NCBI GenBank assembly: GCA_934539295.1
Contig: CAKTCN010000014.1
Span: 12,117 to 76,116, forward strand
Direction of reading: 5' to 3'
Length of the DNA stretch: 64,000 nucleotides
Origin: an uncultured Allosphingosinicella sp.
GTDB lineage: Bacteria; Pseudomonadota; Alphaproteobacteria; Sphingomonadales; Sphingomonadaceae
Positions 56,696 to 64,000 of this stretch are shown here, piece by piece. The number at the start of each line of letters is the position of its first letter. Position 1 is the stretch's first letter. Made by a program: the position numbers and the translations under genes. A model generated the notes under the pieces. It had not been told where the DNA came from and did not search any database. It saw only the letters and a list, made by a program, of their open reading frames with translations.

Positions 56696-59044
56696 TCAGT
56701 CGTCGTTGCGCGTCAGGAAGGCGGGTGCGAATTCGGGTGCAGGACCCTCGTCGCCGCCTTCGCTGCGTTCGCGCGGGGCACGATCGCCCCGGTCGCCCCG
56801 ACCTTCGCCGCCGCGGCCACCGCCGTCACGGCGCGGACCACGGTCGCGGCCGCCACGGCCTTCGCCGTCACGGCGCGGACCACGATCGCCGCGGCCTTCG
56901 CCGCGCTCGCCACGGGGACGCTCTTCGCGCGGGGGACGGGTGTCCTCCAGCTCGGCGCCGGTTTCCTGGTCGACGACGCGCATCGACAGGCGGACCTTGC
57001 CGCGGCTATCGATCTCGAGGACCTTGACCTTCACTTCCTGGCCTTCGGACACGACGTCCGTCGGCTTCTCGACGCGCTCGTTCTTCATTTCGGACACGTG
57101 GACGAGACCGTCCTTGCCGCCCATGAAGTTCACGAAGGCGCCGAAATCGACGATGTTGACGACCTTGCCGTTGTAGATCTTGCCGACTTCGGCTTCCTCG
57201 ACGATGCCCTGGATCCACTGGCGCGCGGCCTCGATCTGGCTGACGTCGGACGAGCTGATCTTGATCAGGCCCTCGTCGTCGATGTCGACCTTGGCGCCGG
57301 TCTTCTCCACGATCTCGCGGATCACCTTGCCGCCGGTGCCGATGACTTCGCGGATCTTCGACTTGTCGATCTGCATGGTCTCGATGCGCGGGGCATGGGC
57401 CGACAGCTCGCCGCGGGTCTCGCCCAGCGCCTTCGCCATTTCGCCCAGGATATGGTCACGGCCGTCCTTCGCCTGTGCCAAGGCCTGCTTCATGATCTCC
57501 TCGGTGATACCGGCGATCTTGATGTCCATCTGCATCGTGGTGATGCCTTCGGACGTGCCGGCAACCTTGAAGTCCATGTCGCCGAGGTGATCCTCGTCGC
57601 CCAGGATGTCGCTGAGGACCGCGAATTCCTTGCCTTCCAGGATCAGGCCCATGGCGATGCCCGAGACCGGGCGCTTCAGCGGCACGCCGGCATCCATCAT
57701 CGACAGCGAACCGCCGCACACCGTCGCCATCGACGAGGAGCCGTTGCTCTCCGTGATGTCGCTCAAGACGCGGATCGTGTAGGGGAACTCGTCCTTGGTC
57801 GGCAGCACCGGGTGCAGCGCGCGCCATGCCAGCTTGCCATGGCCGACTTCGCGGCGGCCCGGCGCGCCGAAGCGGCCCACTTCACCGACCGAATAGGGCG
57901 GGAAGTTGTAGTGGAGCATGAAGTTTTCGTAGCGAAGGCCCGTCAGGCCGTCGATCATCTGCTCCGCATCCTTGGTGCCCAAGGTGGTGGTGCAGATCGA
58001 CTGCGTCTCGCCGCGCGTGAACAGCGCCGAACCGTGCGTGCGCGGCAGGAAGCCGACGGTCGCCTCGATCGGGCGGATCTGCGTGGTGGTGCGGCCGTCG
58101 ATGCGAGTGCCGTCCTTCAGGATCGCCTGGCGGACGATCTCGGCCTCCAGCTTCTTGACGAGCTTCAGCGACGCGATCTTCTCGGCCGCATCGACATCGG
58201 CGAACAGGTCGCGTGCCTTGGTGCGGGCCTCGTTGATCGCGTTCTGACGCTCGGACTTGTTGGTCAGCTTGTAGGCGGCGGCGAGATCCGCGCCGATCAG
58301 GTCCTTGAGCTTCTGCTTGGTCGCGCTGCGGTCGATCTCGGCCGACATTTCCCACGGATCCTTGGCGGACTGCTCGGCCAGGCTGATGATCGCGTCGATC
58401 ACCGGCTGGAAGCCGCGATGCGCGAACATGACGGCGCCCAGCATGACGTCCTCGGACAGCTCCTTGGCCTCCGATTCTACCATCATCACGGCGTCGTGCG
58501 TGCCGGCGACGACGAGGTCGAGCTGACCTGCCTCGACCTGCTCGTCGGTCGGGTTGAGGACGTAGTCCGAGCCGTCATAGCCAACGCGCGCGGCGCCGAT
58601 CGGGCCCATGAAGGGCACGCCCGAAATGGTCAGGGCCGCAGACGCGGCGACCATGGCGAGGATGTCCGGCTCGTTCTCACCGTCATAGCTCAGCACCTGG
58701 GCGATGACATTGATCTCGTTGAAAAAGTTCTCAGGAAACAACGGCCGGATCGGGCGATCGATCAGGCGGGAGACGAGCGTCTCCTTCTCGGTCGCGCCGC
58801 GCTCGCGCTTGAAGAAGCCGCCGGGGATGCGGCCGGCCGCGCTATACTTTTCCTGATAGTGGACGGTGAGCGGGAAGAAGTCCTGCCCGTCCTTGACCGA
58901 GCGTGCGGCCGTGACGGCGCACAGCACGACGGTTTCGCCGAGGGTCGCGAGCACCGCGCCGTCGGCCTGGCGCGCAACGCGGCCGGTTTCCAGAGTGAGG
59001 GTCTTTCCGCCCCACTCGATCTCTACTTTCTTGGTGTCGAACAT
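56696..59044 (-). CDS. pnp: Polyribonucleotide nucleotidyltransferase
   Basis: A 3'-5' phosphorolytic exoribonuclease of the RNA degradosome, 782 residues. Two RNase PH domains (first near [16 protein letters not shown]; second with [19 protein letters not shown]), a KH domain ([18 protein letters not shown]), an S1 domain ([17 protein letters not shown]) and a C-terminal tail of about 65 residues rich in Arg/Gly/Glu repeats ([17 protein letters not shown]). Such RG-rich tails bind RNA or RNase E and are longer than in E. coli. AAGGAAAC lies before the ATG. Confidence 0.98.
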   Translation of the reverse strand: MFDTKKVEIEWGGKTLTLETGRVARQADGAVLATLGETVVLCAVTAARSVKDGQDFFPLTVHYQEKYSAAGRIPGGFFKRERGATEKETLVSRLIDRPIRPLFPENFFNEINVIAQVLSYDGENEPDILAMVAASAALTISGVPFMGPIGAARVGYDGSDYVLNPTDEQVEAGQLDLVVAGTHDAVMMVESEAKELSEDVMLGAVMFAHRGFQPVIDAIISLAEQSAKDPWEMSAEIDRSATKQKLKDLIGADLAAAYKLTNKSERQNAINEARTKARDLFADVDAAEKIASLKLVKKLEAEIVRQAILKDGTRIDGRTTTQIRPIEATVGFLPRTHGSALFTRGETQSICTTTLGTKDAEQMIDGLTGLRYENFMLHYNFPPYSVGEVGRFGAPGRREVGHGKLAWRALHPVLPTKDEFPYTIRVLSDITESNGSSSMATVCGGSLSMMDAGVPLKRPVSGIAMGLILEGKEFAVLSDILGDEDHLGDMDFKVAGTSEGITTMQMDIKIAGITEEIMKQALAQAKDGRDHILGEMAKALGETRGELSAHAPRIETMQIDKSKIREVIGTGGKVIREIVEKTGAKVDIDDEGLIKISSSDVSQIEAARQWIQGIVEEAEVGKIYNGKVVNIVDFGAFVNFMGGKDGLVHVSEMKNERVEKPTDVVSEGQEVKVKVLEIDSRGKVRLSMRVVDQETGAELEDTRPPREERPRGERGEGRGDRGPRRDGEGRGGRDRGPRRDGGGRGGEGRGDRGDRAPRERSEGGDEGPAPEFAPAFLTRNDD

Positions 59045-59168
59045 TGGTTCTGTTTCCTTCAGCCGCCGGACCTTCCGGCGGGGCCTGTCCGGAGAGCTCG
59101 TTCAAGCTTTCCGTGGTGAGCCGTTGCGGCTCATCCGGGTCCGCCGGATTGCGAAGCCCAGATAAACG
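59045..59168 (-). promoter_or_regulatory. pnp leader with two hairpins
   Basis: On the minus strand the leader can form GAGCCG/CGGCTC (59118-59132) and CCGCCGG/CCGGCGG (59063-59081), the second ending just before the ribosome site. In many bacteria the pnp leader is cleaved by RNase III and PNPase represses itself there. The hairpins fit such control but do not prove it. Confidence 0.45.
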
Positions 59169-59190
59169 AAGCGGCCCCGCAGGGCCGCTT
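59169..59190 (-). terminator. Hairpin after rpsO (partial terminator/attenuator)
   Basis: AAGCGGCCC (59169-59177) and GGGCCGCTT (59182-59190) are exact complements with a 4-nt loop. The downstream sequence TTCGTTTATC is only moderately T-rich, so some transcripts may continue into pnp. Confidence 0.65.
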
Positions 59191-59196
59191 TCGAAA

Positions 59197-59466
59197 TTAC
59201 TTGCGAAGGCCGAGCTTCGCGATGAGAGCGGTGTAGCGCTCGCCATCCGTCTTGCGGAGATAATCCAGCAGCGAACGGCGCTTGTTCACGAGCATTAGCA
59301 GGCCGCGGCGCGAATGATTGTCCTTGGCGTGCGTCTTGAAATGCTCGGTCAAGTTGGCAATGCGCTCGGTCAGGATCGCGACCTGGACCTCGGGCGAACC
59401 CGTATCCGTGGACCCGCGGGCATTGTCCTTGATGATTTCCTGCTTGCGATCGGCGGTCACCGACAT
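59197..59466 (-). CDS. rpsO: 30S ribosomal protein S15
   Basis: An 89-residue protein that binds the central domain of 16S rRNA. The hallmark sequences are [33 protein letters not shown] and [13 protein letters not shown]. The start [10 protein letters not shown] at 59466 has AAAGGATG upstream. It is placed between truB and pnp, the usual order. Confidence 0.98.
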   Translation of the reverse strand: MSVTADRKQEIIKDNARGSTDTGSPEVQVAILTERIANLTEHFKTHAKDNHSRRGLLMLVNKRRSLLDYLRKTDGERYTALIAKLGLRK

Positions 59467-59484
59467 CGTACATCCTTTCAATTA

Positions 59485-60432
59485 CTAGAGGTTGAAGCCG
59501 CGCACCACCCGAAGCTCCGGGCCTTCGATCTCCACAAGCGCGACGGGACTTGCGTCTTCGATCGCCAGATGGAGGCCGGGCCGTGCGGCGATCCCGATCA
59601 ATTTGCGCCCCTGGCGGAGCGCCCCTGCCTGATCGGGGGTGACGGATAGAGCCGGGATGTCGTCCAGCCCCGCCGCCAGCGGCAAGAGTGCCTTTTCAAG
59701 CCCGCGCGCCATAGCGCTTTGCGCCAGAGAGTCCAGCGAAATCGCCTCAGCAAGGGTGAACGGACCCGCCTTGGTCCGCCGGAGCATGGTAACATGGCCG
59801 GCCGTGTCGAGCGCGTAAGCAATGTCGCGCGCGAGGGAGCGGATGTAAGTCCCCTTCGACACGCGAGCGGTGAGGGTTAGCTCGTCCAGCGGATCCTCAA
59901 CGCCGTTCGTTCCGAGCGCAGTCGAGAAACCTGCGCCTGCCGATGCTTCTCGACTTTGCTCGGGAAGAACGGAGAGGGAGTGAATGGTGACGTTGCGCGC
60001 TGTCAGTTCGACCGCCTCACCAGCCCGCGCGAGTTCGTAGGCGCGTTTGCCGCCGACCTTGAGCGCCGAGTAGATCGGCGGCACCTGCTCGATCGGACCA
60101 GTGAAGCGTGCGAGCACCGCCTCGACCTGCGCGTGCGTGGGGCGCGTGTCGGACGTCGCGACGACCTCACCTTCCCCATCGAGCGTGCTCGTCTCCTCAC
60201 CGAAGCGGATGGTGAAATCATACACTTTGTCCGCATCGAGCATGCGTCCGGACAGCTTGGTCGCCTCGCCCAGCGCGATCGGCAGCACGCCGCTCGCCAG
60301 TGGGTCGAGCGTGCCACCGTGCCCCACCTTGACCCTGGGATAGCCGCCCTGGCGCAGCGCCCGCTTGACGTGCGTGACGACGTCGGTGGAGCCGAGCCCC
60401 AGCGGCTTGTCGATGATCAGCCAGCCATGCAT
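59485..60432 (-). CDS. truB: tRNA pseudouridine(55) synthase TruB, carrying an in-frame repeat insertion
   Basis: Makes pseudouridine 55 in the T-loop of tRNAs. The 315-residue product has the catalytic Asp in GHGGTLDPLASGVLP, GKRAYELARAGE and SKGTYIRSLARDIA. Between IHSLSV and DELTLTARV, residues about 156-180 (LPEQSREASAGAGFSTALG and following) come from the palindromic repeat at 59903-59972; other TruB proteins have a short loop of about five residues here. The insertion keeps the frame and lies in a beta-hairpin loop before the conserved KGTYIR motif, so the enzyme may still work. The start at 60432 is 5 nt after tdk. Confidence 0.95.
   Translation of the reverse strand: MHGWLIIDKPLGLGSTDVVTHVKRALRQGGYPRVKVGHGGTLDPLASGVLPIALGEATKLSGRMLDADKVYDFTIRFGEETSTLDGEGEVVATSDTRPTHAQVEAVLARFTGPIEQVPPIYSALKVGGKRAYELARAGEAVELTARNVTIHSLSVLPEQSREASAGAGFSTALGTNGVEDPLDELTLTARVSKGTYIRSLARDIAYALDTAGHVTMLRRTKAGPFTLAEAISLDSLAQSAMARGLEKALLPLAAGLDDIPALSVTPDQAGALRQGRKLIGIAARPGLHLAIEDASPVALVEIEGPELRVVRGFNL
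59903..59972. repeat. Palindromic repeat, copy 3, inside truB
   Basis: CCGTTCGTTCCGAGCGCAGT at one end and CGACTTTGCTCGGGAAGAAC near the other are the same arms as at 11813-11885 and 22230-22309. It lies wholly within the truB reading frame and is translated. Confidence 0.85.
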
Positions 60433-60436
60433 CGCC

Positions 60437-61015
60437 TCAGCCCCGGCTGTGCGCGACATAGTGGCGGCGACACAGCGCAATATAACGGTCGTTGCCCCCG
60501 ATTTCGGTCTGGTCGCCCTCCCGCACCGCACGCCCATTATCATCGACGCGCAGGTTCATGGTCGCCTTCCGCCCGCATTCGCAGATCGCCTTAAGTTCGA
60601 TGAGGTTGTCGGCGATGGCGAGCAGGCACGCGCTGCCTTCGAAAAGGTCGCCCAGGAAGTCGGTGCGCAGGCCATAGGCGAGGACGGGAATGTCGAGGTC
60701 GTCGCAAATGGCGGCGAGCTGCCATACCTGGCGCTTGGTCAGGAACTGCGCCTCGTCGACGAGCACGCAACTAAGCCGCCGCTTCAGCTGCTCGGCCGCA
60801 ACCGCGCCGCGCAGATCGGTCTCACGATCGAAGCAAGCCGCCTCCGCCTCCAGCCCGATGCGCGAAGTGATGCGCCCGGTGCCGTAGCGCGTGTCGAGCC
60901 CGGCGGTGAAGAGCATCGTCTCCATGCCCCGCTCCTGATAATTAAAGCTCGCCTGCAGCAGGGTCGTCGATTTGCCCGCATTCATCGCGGCGAAGTAGAA
61001 ATAAAGCTTGGCCAT
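60437..61015 (-). CDS. tdk: Thymidine kinase
   Basis: A 192-residue type II thymidine kinase for dTMP salvage: P-loop YFAAMNAGKSTTLLQ, LVDEAQFLTK (Walker B and catalytic Glu), and a zinc region with ICECGRKATMNLR and CRRHY near the C-terminus. It sits 4 nt upstream of truB and so within the translation operon, between rbfA and truB, an unusual place. Confidence 0.96.
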   Translation of the reverse strand: MAKLYFYFAAMNAGKSTTLLQASFNYQERGMETMLFTAGLDTRYGTGRITSRIGLEAEAACFDRETDLRGAVAAEQLKRRLSCVLVDEAQFLTKRQVWQLAAICDDLDIPVLAYGLRTDFLGDLFEGSACLLAIADNLIELKAICECGRKATMNLRVDDNGRAVREGDQTEIGGNDRYIALCRRHYVAHSRG

Positions 61016-61044
61016 GTGATGCTTCTAGCCCTCGCCGCTTAACC

Positions 61045-61136
61045 TGAGTAGCCGTTGAGCTTGTCGAAACGGCGGGTCGAAGGACGGGGCGAGAAGTGCT
61101 TGGATACGAGCCTTCGCCAGGCTCGGCCCCTACTCA
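61045..61136. repeat. Palindromic intergenic repeat upstream of tdk
   Basis: TGAGTAGCC (61045) and its inverted end TACTCA (61131-61136) frame GTTGAGCTTGTCGAAACGG and CCTTCGCCAGGCTCGGCC, sequences resembling the common CTTCGACAAGCTCA-type repeats of proteobacteria. It fills most of the gap between rbfA and tdk. Confidence 0.65.
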
Positions 61137-61153
61137 GCACCAACGCAGGACGT

Positions 61154-61558
61154 TTATCCCTCGTCCTCATCCTTCGCCAGATCCTGCGCGACCTTGGGTG
61201 CGCGCAGCAGGCTGTCGATGTGACTGCCTTCGTCGAAGCTCTCGTCGGCGAGGAATTTGAGCCGCGACGCATATTTGAGGTTCACCCGTCGCGCGACCTC
61301 GGACTGGAGATAAGCCGTGTTGGTGCGCAGTGCCTTCAGCACCACCGCCTCGTCCTTGCCCAGCAAAGGCTTCACGAACACGGTGGCATGGCGCAGGTCG
61401 GGCGACATGCGCACTTCGGTGACGGACACCGGATGGCTGGTCAGCACATCGTCATGCACGTCACCGCGCATCAATATGTCGGACAAGGCATGACGCACCT
61501 GCTCGCCTACGCGCAGCAGGCGGACGGAACGGCCTTCGGATGAATCGTTGTGGCGCAT
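61154..61558 (-). CDS. rbfA: Ribosome-binding factor A
   Basis: A 134-residue KH-like protein that helps mature the 16S 5' end and 30S subunits. Typical segments: [35 protein letters not shown], and [26 protein letters not shown] lies 8 nt before the ATG at 61558. It follows infB across a repeat-filled gap of 120 bp. Confidence 0.96.
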   Translation of the reverse strand: MRHNDSSEGRSVRLLRVGEQVRHALSDILMRGDVHDDVLTSHPVSVTEVRMSPDLRHATVFVKPLLGKDEAVVLKALRTNTAYLQSEVARRVNLKYASRLKFLADESFDEGSHIDSLLRAPKVAQDLAKDEDEG

Positions 61559-61569
61559 TCTACACTCCA

Positions 61570-61680
61570 GTCCCTCTCCTGTCGAGGAGGGAGGGGTCCG
61601 CCGCGAAGCGGTGGGAGGGTGAGGGTGAAGGCGACCGCCGGTCACCCTCACCCCAGCCCTCTCCCTGAGGGAGAGGGGGT
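61570..61680. repeat. Palindromic intergenic repeat between infB and rbfA
   Basis: Purine-rich GAGGAGGGAGGGGTC and GTGGGAGGGTGAGGGTGAAG face CACCCTCACCCCAGCCCTCT and CCCTGAGGGAGAGGGGG. The arms GAGGGTGA/TCACCCTC and CCCTCTCC/GGGAGAGG can pair. Similar repeats are widespread in GC-rich proteobacteria. It interrupts an otherwise tight translation operon. Confidence 0.65.
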
Positions 61681-64000
61681 TAAAGCGTCCGTGCGCGTTC
61701 CTCGACTTCGAAGACCTCGAGGCTGTCGCCCGCCTTGATGTCGTTGGTGTCGGCCAGCAGCACGCCGCACTCCAGGCCCGCAATGACCTGCGGCACGTCG
61801 TCCTTGAAGCGGCGCAGCGACGAGATGGTGGTCTTCGACACGATGACGTCCTGGCGCGTGAGGCGCGCGCTGAGCCCCTTGCGGATGACGCCTTCGAGGA
61901 CGAGCAGACCGGCCGCCTTGTCCTTCTTGCCGGCCGGGAAGACCTCACGCACTTCGGCGCGGCCGACCACGGTTTCGACGATCTCGGGTCCGAGCTCGCC
62001 CGCCATCGCCTCGCGCACCCAATCGGTGAGGTGATAGATGACGTCGTAGTAACGGAACTCCACCTTGTTGCGCTCGGCGATCTCGCGTGCCTTGGCGTTC
62101 GGACGGACGTTGAAGCCGATGATCGGCGCGCCCGAAGCCGCAGCAAGCGTCACATCGCTCTCGGTGATGCCGCCGACGCCCGAATGCAGGATGCGGACCT
62201 TGATGTCGTCGGTCGAGATGCGGTTCAGCGCATTGACGATCGCCTCGGTCGAACCCTGCACGTCGGCCTTGATCACCAGTGGGAATTCGATGGTGGTCGA
62301 TGCCTTCGACGCGAACATGTTCTCGACGCTGACCGGCGCCTGGGTGGTGCGCTTGCGATCGAGCACTGTCTGGCGATAGGCCGCGACCTCGCGGGCGCGG
62401 GCCTCATTCTCCACCACGGTGAACGTGTCACCGGCCGACGGTACGCTCGACAGGCCGAGCACTTCGACCGGGAAGGACGGCCCTGCCTCTTTCACCTGGC
62501 GGCCCTTGTCGTCGATCATCGCGCGGACCTTGCCGCTGACCGCGCCGACCACGAACACGTCGCCGACCTTCAGCGTGCCGCGCTGCACCAGCACGGTGGC
62601 GAGCGGACCACGGCCCTTGTCGAGCTTGGCTTCCACCACGGCGCCTTCGGCGGCGCGGTCGGGATTGGCCTTGAGCTCGAGGATCTCGGCCTGGAGGTTG
62701 ATGGCTTCCAGCAGGCCGTCGAGGTTGATCTTTTTAAGCGCGGAGACCTCGACGTCCTGGACGTCGCCGCCCATTGCCTCGACCACGATCTCGTGCTGCA
62801 GCAGCTCCTCGCGGATCTTCTGCGGATTGGCGGCAGGCTTGTCGACCTTGTTGATCGCCACGATCATCGGCACGCCGGCGGCCTTGGTGTGGTTGATCGC
62901 CTCGACCGTCTGCGGGCGCAGGCCGTCATCGGCCGCCACCACCAGCACCACGATATCCGTGACATTGGCGCCGCGCGCACGCATCTCGCTGAACGCTTCG
63001 TGGCCCGGCGTGTCGAGGAAGGTCAGCTTCGACTTGTCGGCCATCTGCACCTGATAGGCGCCGATATGCTGGGTGATACCGCCGGCCTCACCCGCCTGCA
63101 CATTGGCGCCGCGCAGTGCGTCGAGCAGCGAAGTCTTGCCGTGATCGACGTGACCCATGATCGTGACCACCGGCGCACGTGGCTGCAGCGTCTCGGGCGC
63201 ATCGACGTCGGCCTCGGCCTGGATGTCGATATCCGAGTCGCTGACGCGGTTGATGCGGTGGCCGAATTCCTCGATCAGCAGCTCGGCCGTGTCCTGGTCG
63301 ATCGTTTCGGTGATCGTGACGGGCGTGCCCATCTTGAACAGCGATTTGACGAGATCCGCGCCGCGCTCGCCCATGCGCTTGGCGAGTTCCTGAACGGTGA
63401 TCGTCTCCGGCACGTCCACGTCGCGATACTGCTTGGCGGACGGACCCGATTGCTGGTGCGACCGCTTTTCCTTTTCACGCGCACGCTTCAGCGCGGCGAG
63501 GCTGCGGGCACGCGCACCGCCGTCGCCCTCGTCGAGCGCCTTGGTGACGGTGAGCTTGCCCGACTGGCGGCGATCGTCGCCGCCCTTGGGGTTACGCGCC
63601 GGACGGGCCGGGATTTCGGGACGCTTGACCGGGGTGAACGCGCGCGGTGCCGGACGCGCGGAACGGCGCTCCTCGGCTTCGGTGGTTGCGGTTGGTGCGG
63701 TTGCAGTCGCCTCAGGCGCGGCTTCGGCTGGCGGAGCGGCAGCGGCTTCGGGCGGCGGTGCCTTGGCGGCTTCCTCCGCGGCGCGACGCTCGGCAGCCTG
63801 GCGCTCTTCCTCGGCCTTGCGATTCTCTTCGGCGCGGCGACGCTCGTCCTCGACCGACTGCTGGGCCTGGCGATCCTCGCGGCGGCGCGCTTCCTCCAGC
63901 GCGGCCATGCGGGCTTCTTCGGCCTCGCGCAGCAGGCGCTCCTGCTGCTCGCGGCGCTCCATCGGCGTCAGCGGACGGGCGGGAGCCTGCGGCGCGGGAC
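61680..64000 (-). CDS. infB: Translation initiation factor IF-2 (N-terminus outside window)
   Basis: The GTPase that brings initiator tRNA to the 30S subunit. About 773 residues are visible; the frame runs off the window edge. The N-terminal part is a charged coiled region rich in Glu/Arg/Ala ([18 protein letters not shown], then Ala/Pro stretches). The G domain has [30 protein letters not shown] and [11 protein letters not shown]. The C-terminal domains end [14 protein letters not shown]. The first gene visible of infB-rbfA-tdk-truB-rpsO-pnp. Confidence 0.97.
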   Translation of the reverse strand, partial: PAPQAPARPLTPMERREQQERLLREAEEARMAALEEARRREDRQAQQSVEDERRRAEENRKAEEERQAAERRAAEEAAKAPPPEAAAAPPAEAAPEATATAPTATTEAEERRSARPAPRAFTPVKRPEIPARPARNPKGGDDRRQSGKLTVTKALDEGDGGARARSLAALKRAREKEKRSHQQSGPSAKQYRDVDVPETITVQELAKRMGERGADLVKSLFKMGTPVTITETIDQDTAELLIEEFGHRINRVSDSDIDIQAEADVDAPETLQPRAPVVTIMGHVDHGKTSLLDALRGANVQAGEAGGITQHIGAYQVQMADKSKLTFLDTPGHEAFSEMRARGANVTDIVVLVVAADDGLRPQTVEAINHTKAAGVPMIVAINKVDKPAANPQKIREELLQHEIVVEAMGGDVQDVEVSALKKINLDGLLEAINLQAEILELKANPDRAAEGAVVEAKLDKGRGPLATVLVQRGTLKVGDVFVVGAVSGKVRAMIDDKGRQVKEAGPSFPVEVLGLSSVPSAGDTFTVVENEARAREVAAYRQTVLDRKRTTQAPVSVENMFASKASTTIEFPLVIKADVQGSTEAIVNALNRISTDDIKVRILHSGVGGITESDVTLAAASGAPIIGFNVRPNAKAREIAERNKVEFRYYDVIYHLTDWVREAMAGELGPEIVETVVGRAEVREVFPAGKKDKAAGLLVLEGVIRKGLSARLTRQDVIVSKTTISSLRRFKDDVPQVIAGLECGVLLADTNDIKAGDSLEVFEVEERARTL

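Noticed and set aside
55784..59119. A 1111-codon open frame antisense to pnp and the YflT-like gene
   Set aside because: It spans two real genes and a terminator, has no ribosome site and no domain; a composition artefact.

Overview
The window is high-GC bacterial chromosome. Its gene content points to an alphaproteobacterium of the order Sphingomonadales (Sphingomonas or a close relative). The main signs are the paired DsbA-like proteins beside smc, the PrsK/PrsR pair, an HWE kinase with a FAT-GUY single-domain response regulator, many TonB proteins, and the palindromic repeat family built on TTTCGAGCGAAGTCGAGAAA. I found no tRNA, rRNA, insertion sequence, prophage or CRISPR array. The sequence begins inside a GyrI-like regulator gene and ends inside infB.

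Layout. 0-1.7 kb: an ArsR-SRPBCC-DoxX operon behind a near-perfect palindromic operator. 2-8.5 kb: dnaN, a frameshifted DUF2059 gene, an exported hypothetical protein, recF and gyrB. 8.6-18.3 kb: an outer-membrane protein, rlmN, a TSUP permease, ppc, the HWE kinase and its response regulator, and a cyclopropane fatty acid synthase. 18.4-27.2 kb: rplT-rpmI, an SDR enzyme, prs, gltX, a first TonB, ribD-ribE-ribH, a BamE-like lipoprotein, a cytochrome bc1 chaperone and a YceD protein. 27.2-34.6 kb: prsR-prsK (exopolysaccharide/PEP-CTERM control), an exported M20 peptidase, a DUF4893 lipoprotein, 3-hydroxybutyrate dehydrogenase and a YpfJ-type metalloprotease.

34.8-43.9 kb looks like an iron-acquisition region. 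It holds a catecholate-siderophore receptor (Fiu/PiuA type), a second TonB, a PiuC/YbiX dioxygenase and a serine hydrolase. Facing these is the operon PepSY membrane protein-DUF2271-DUF4198-ApbE. Three promoters in the region carry related Fur-like boxes. The DUF2271 protein carries the motif DGITGAT, which has the form of an ApbE flavinylation site. The operon therefore may encode an iron-controlled electron-transfer system with a covalently bound FMN on the periplasmic side; this is the most interesting hypothesis in the window.

44-55.4 kb is housekeeping: smc, two DsbA-like proteins, a DUF721 protein, mutY, nudC, a membrane cytochrome c, a Crp/Fnr regulator and lepA. At 55.4-55.8 kb lies a chimeric gene remnant. 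From 56.6 kb to the end is the infB-rbfA-(tdk)-truB-rpsO-pnp cluster. A palindromic intergenic repeat has inserted in frame into truB. pnp and the outer-membrane protein gene at 8.6 kb share an unusual tandem-hairpin 3' end.
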